Positions 61,195 through 64,000 of a stretch of 64,000 nucleotides of DNA are shown here, piece after piece. Under the pieces are notes generated by a model, which searched no databases, was not told where the DNA came from, and saw only the letters and a list, made by a program, of their open reading frames with translations. How positions within the stretch are numbered: the first letter of the stretch is position 1; the number at the start of each line of letters is the position of its first letter. The position numbers were made by a program, and so were the translations under genes. The DNA is from Rhodocyclus purpureus (lineage in GTDB: Bacteria > Pseudomonadota > Gammaproteobacteria > Burkholderiales > Rhodocyclaceae). Where the stretch lies: assembly GCF_016653115.1 (NCBI RefSeq), contig NZ_NHRX01000067.1, positions 11,279 to 75,278 on the forward strand, written 5' to 3'.

Positions 61195-61296
61195 CCGCCC
61201 CTTGCCTGCGCGACGGCCAGGCCTCACGCACACAACAACACCGGGAGATGCGGGCTCGCCATGGCCGTTTCCCGTCTCAGGAATCGGCAGCGTTCA

Positions 61297-63090
61297 ATGC
61301 AACACATCCGCAACTTCTCGATCATCGCGCATATCGACCACGGCAAGTCCACGCTCGCCGATCGCATCATCCACCTCTGCGGCGGACTGTCCGACCGCGA
61401 GATGGAGGCCCAGGTGCTCGACTCGATGGACATCGAGCGCGAGCGCGGCATCACCATCAAGGCGCAGACCGCGGCGCTCTCCTACAAGGCGCGTGACGGT
61501 CAGACTTACAAGCTGAACCTGATCGACACCCCGGGGCACGTGGACTTCTCCTACGAGGTGTCGCGCTCGCTCTCCGCGTGCGAAGGCGCGCTGCTCGTCG
61601 TCGACGCTTCGCAGGGGGTCGAGGCGCAGACCGTCGCCAACTGCTACACGGCGATCGAACTCGGCGTCGAGGTCGTCCCGGTGCTGAACAAGATCGACCT
61701 GCCTTCGGCCAACCCCGACGGCGCGCGCCAGGAGATCGAGGACGTGATCGGCATCGACGCGACCGACGCGGTGCTGGCTTCGGCCAAGACCGGTTTCGGC
61801 GTCGAGGACATCCTCGAATCGATCATCGCCCGCATTCCGCCGCCCAAGGGCGATCCGGAGGCGCCGCTGAAGGCGCTCCTGATCGATTCGTGGTTCGACA
61901 ACTACGTCGGCGTGGTCATGCTGGTGCGCGTCGTCGACGGCCAGTTGCGCGCCAAGAACAAGATCAAGCTGATGTCCACCGGAACGACGCACCTGTGCGA
62001 ACAGGTCGGTGTGTTTACGCCGAAGTCGCAGGCGCGCGATGTGCTCTCCGCCGGCGAGGTCGGTTTCGTCATCTCCGGCATCAAGGAACTGAAGGCGGCC
62101 AAGGTCGGCGACACCCTGACGCTCGCCGACCGCCCGGCCACGGAGCCGCTGCCCGGCTTCAAGGAGATCCAGTCGCAGGTGTTCGCCGGGCTCTACCCGG
62201 TCGAGGCGAACCAGTACGACTCGCTGCGCGATTCGCTCGAAAAGCTCCAGCTCAACGACGCCTCGCTGCGCTACGAGCCTGAAGTGTCGCAGGCGCTCGG
62301 CTTCGGCTTCCGCTGCGGCTTCCTCGGCCTCCTGCACATGGAGATCGTCCAGGAGCGCCTCGAACGCGAGTTCGACCAGGACCTGATCACCACCGCGCCG
62401 ACCGTCGTCTATGAAGTCGCGCTGCGCGACGGCACGGTGATCAACGTCGAGAACCCGTCGCGCCTGCCCGAACTGTCGAAGATCGAGGAAATCCGCGAGC
62501 CGATCATCACGACGACCATCTTCCTGCCGCAGGATTACCTCGGCGCGGTGATGACGCTGTGCAACCAGAAGCGCGGCATCCAGGTGAACATGAGCTACCA
62601 CGGTCGCCAGGTGAAGCTCGTGTACGACATGCCGATGGCCGAAGTCGTGATGGACTTCTTCGACAAGCTGAAGTCGGCCTCGCGCGGCTACGCCTCGCTC
62701 GACTACGAGTTCAAGGAGTACCGCGCCGCCGATGTGGTCAAGCTCGACATCCTGATCAACGGCGAGAAGGTCGACGCGCTGTCCCTGATCGTGCACCGCG
62801 CCAACTCGCCTTACCGTGGCCGCGAGATCGCCGCGAAGATGCGCGAACTGATCCCGCGCCAGATGTTCGACGTCGCCATCCAGGCGGCGATCGGCTCGAA
62901 CATCGTCGCGCGCGAGAACGTCAAGGCGATGCGCAAGGACGTGCTGGCCAAGTGCTACGGCGGCGACATCACGCGCAAGAAGAAGCTGCTCGAGAAGCAG
63001 AAAGCCGGCAAGAAGCGGATGAAGCAGGTCGGCGCGGTCGAGATCCCGCAGGAAGCCTTCCTCGCGGTGCTGCGCGTCGACGGAAAATAA
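61297..63090 (+). CDS. lepA: elongation factor 4 (LepA)
   Basis: 597 aa translational GTPase. G1 is [12 protein letters not shown], switch region [13 protein letters not shown]3 is DTPGHVDF, G4 is NKIDLPSA. Domains II, III, V and the EF4-specific C-terminal domain ([20 protein letters not shown], then [20 protein letters not shown]) are complete. It back-translocates or remodels stalled ribosomes. Starts at [12 protein letters not shown]; the open frame upstream is ignored. Confidence 0.97.
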   Translation: MQHIRNFSIIAHIDHGKSTLADRIIHLCGGLSDREMEAQVLDSMDIERERGITIKAQTAALSYKARDGQTYKLNLIDTPGHVDFSYEVSRSLSACEGALLVVDASQGVEAQTVANCYTAIELGVEVVPVLNKIDLPSANPDGARQEIEDVIGIDATDAVLASAKTGFGVEDILESIIARIPPPKGDPEAPLKALLIDSWFDNYVGVVMLVRVVDGQLRAKNKIKLMSTGTTHLCEQVGVFTPKSQARDVLSAGEVGFVISGIKELKAAKVGDTLTLADRPATEPLPGFKEIQSQVFAGLYPVEANQYDSLRDSLEKLQLNDASLRYEPEVSQALGFGFRCGFLGLLHMEIVQERLEREFDQDLITTAPTVVYEVALRDGTVINVENPSRLPELSKIEEIREPIITTTIFLPQDYLGAVMTLCNQKRGIQVNMSYHGRQVKLVYDMPMAEVVMDFFDKLKSASRGYASLDYEFKEYRAADVVKLDILINGEKVDALSLIVHRANSPYRGREIAAKMRELIPRQMFDVAIQAAIGSNIVARENVKAMRKDVLAKCYGGDITRKKKLLEKQKAGKKRMKQVGAVEIPQEAFLAVLRVDGK

Positions 63091-63102
63091 GGGACCTTTC
63101 TC

Positions 63103-63891
63103 GTGAATTTTGCGCTCATCCTGTTCATCCTGCTGCTCGTCAGCGGCGGCATCTGGCTGGTCGACGCCTTCCTGCTGAAGCCGAAGCGCGCGCCGGGCGG
63201 CAAGGACCCGTGGTGGGTCGAGTACGGGTCGAGCTTCTTCCCGGTCATCCTGGTCGTCTTCCTGCTGCGTTCCTTCGTCGCCGAACCGTTCAAGATTCCC
63301 TCGGGGTCGATGATCCCGACCCTGCAGGTCGGTGACTTCATCCTGGTGAACAAGTACGCCTACGGGATCCGCCTGCCGGTGATCGACAAGAAGATCATCG
63401 ACGTCGGCGAGCCGCAGCGCGGCGACGTGATGGTCTTCCGCTATCCGGAAGACCCCTCGCTCGACTACATCAAGCGCGTCGTCGGCGTCCCCGGCGACAC
63501 GGTCGCCTATCAGGACAAGAAGCTGACCGTCAACGGCCAGCCGGTCGAGACGCGCCAGGTCGAAGACTACCTGCACCCCGAGCGCCTCTACTATTCGCGC
63601 CAGTTTACCGAGAAGGTCGGTGCGATTGAGCACCGCACGCTCAACGACGAGGACGCGCCGCCGTTCATCATGGGCGCCTCGCAGTTCCCGCTGCGCGAGA
63701 ACTGCAGCTACGACAACGCGGGCGTCGTCTGCAAGGTGCCGGCCGGGCACTACTTCATGATGGGCGACAACCGCGACAACAGCCGCGACAGCCGCTACTG
63801 GGGCTTCGTCCCGGAACAGAACATTGTCGGCAAGGCCTTCTTCATCTGGTTCAACTTCAACGATCTGAAGCGGATCGGTTCGTTCCAGTGA
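63103..63891 (+). CDS. lepB: signal peptidase I
   Basis: 262 aa, GTG start 12 nt after lepA. Two N-terminal membrane helices (about 2-18 and 43-62). The catalytic Ser is in IPSGSMIPTLQVGD and Lys in DYIKRVVGVPGDT. Box E is GDNRDNSRDSRYWGFVPE. It removes signal peptides at the periplasmic face of the inner membrane. Standard lepA-lepB-rnc order. Confidence 0.96.
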   Translation: MNFALILFILLLVSGGIWLVDAFLLKPKRAPGGKDPWWVEYGSSFFPVILVVFLLRSFVAEPFKIPSGSMIPTLQVGDFILVNKYAYGIRLPVIDKKIIDVGEPQRGDVMVFRYPEDPSLDYIKRVVGVPGDTVAYQDKKLTVNGQPVETRQVEDYLHPERLYYSRQFTEKVGAIEHRTLNDEDAPPFIMGASQFPLRENCSYDNAGVVCKVPAGHYFMMGDNRDNSRDSRYWGFVPEQNIVGKAFFIWFNFNDLKRIGSFQ

Positions 63892-63927
63892 GGTGTCCGG
63901 TGAATCCATGTACGCGGGTGGCAAGCA

Positions 63928-64000
63928 ATGAGTGAACGTCGGATCGAGCAGGCGCTCGGGCATTCCTTCGGCGACGGCTCGCTCTTGACGACGGCGCTGA
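63928..64000 (+). CDS. rnc: ribonuclease III, 5' end only
   Basis: The frame begins MSERRIEQALGHSFGDGSLL and TTAL and runs off the window end. This matches the RNase III N-terminus (LGHxFxDxxLLxxALTH). Its place after lepB supports the call. The DUF4845 gene that often separates lepB and rnc in this group is missing; the gap is only 36 nt. Confidence 0.85.
   Translation, partial: MSERRIEQALGHSFGDGSLLTTAL

Noticed and set aside
61294-63963. An 889-codon open frame on the minus strand, opposite lepA and lepB
   Set aside because: It is the mirror of two strongly conserved plus-strand genes. Its protein is low-complexity (Asp/Val/His/Arg-rich), as expected from antisense reading of GC-rich codons.

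Overview
The window is GC-rich bacterial DNA, most likely from a betaproteobacterium of the Rhodocyclales type (Candidatus Accumulibacter, Dechloromonas and relatives). This is judged from the styles of RpoE-RseC-DegQ, LepA-LepB-Rnc, SlyX, EttA and RlhA, from the EcoKI-like type I restriction system, and from a distinctive family of palindromic intergenic repeats. No rRNA or tRNA gene and no CRISPR array was seen.

Layout. 1-960: a 180-bp tandem array built from inverted REP-like palindromes. 1.0-2.6 kb: gmd (GDP-mannose dehydratase), carrying in-frame pieces of a short C/T/A-rich repeat, and a four-helix-bundle protein. 2.6-4.2 kb: an IS1182-type insertion sequence. 4.1-8.2 kb: an alternative (N-type) F-ATPase operon on the minus strand (atpD-C-Q-B-E-F). 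It breaks off inside atpF at the insertion sequence, so no alpha or gamma gene is left here. 8.4-12 kb: a toxin/immunity region with a peptidoglycan-binding polymorphic toxin, a lytic-transglycosylase-like effector with an Ivy-like inhibitor, and scraps of two housekeeping genes. 12.0-25.7 kb: a defence island with a pentapeptide/TIR-like protein, a type I R-M system (hsdR, hsdM, hsdS) enclosing a toxin-antitoxin-like pair, a DUF3037 protein, a HEPN pair and AbiEi/AbiEii. 25.7-30.1 kb: an arsenic operon (arsR-arsC-arsD-arsA-acr3). 30.2-44.5 kb: a sensory cluster with two paralogous hybrid PAS kinases, two further kinases and a CheB-CheR fusion, interrupted by tex. 44.6-54.9 kb: a gamma-carbonic-anhydrase-like protein, a MacAB-TolC type efflux operon, a methyltransferase, the GTPase YlqF, SlyX and RlhA. 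55.1-57.1 kb: a small unknown protein and ettA, separated by a strong hairpin. 57.2-58.0 kb: a second REP array. 58.2-64.0 kb: rpoE-rseC-degQ-glutaredoxin-like, then lepA-lepB-rnc (rnc is cut by the window end).

How it fits together. The right third is mostly conserved housekeeping. The left part (1-25 kb) is accessory DNA in flux: insertion sequences, a decapitated ATPase operon, gene scraps, AT-richer toxin and HEPN genes, and repeated hairpins at both ends of the defence block. Three places deserve most attention: repeat-derived peptide insertions inside gmd (and a similar loop in rlhA), the effector/Ivy-like immunity pair, and the small two-gene modules embedded in the defence island.
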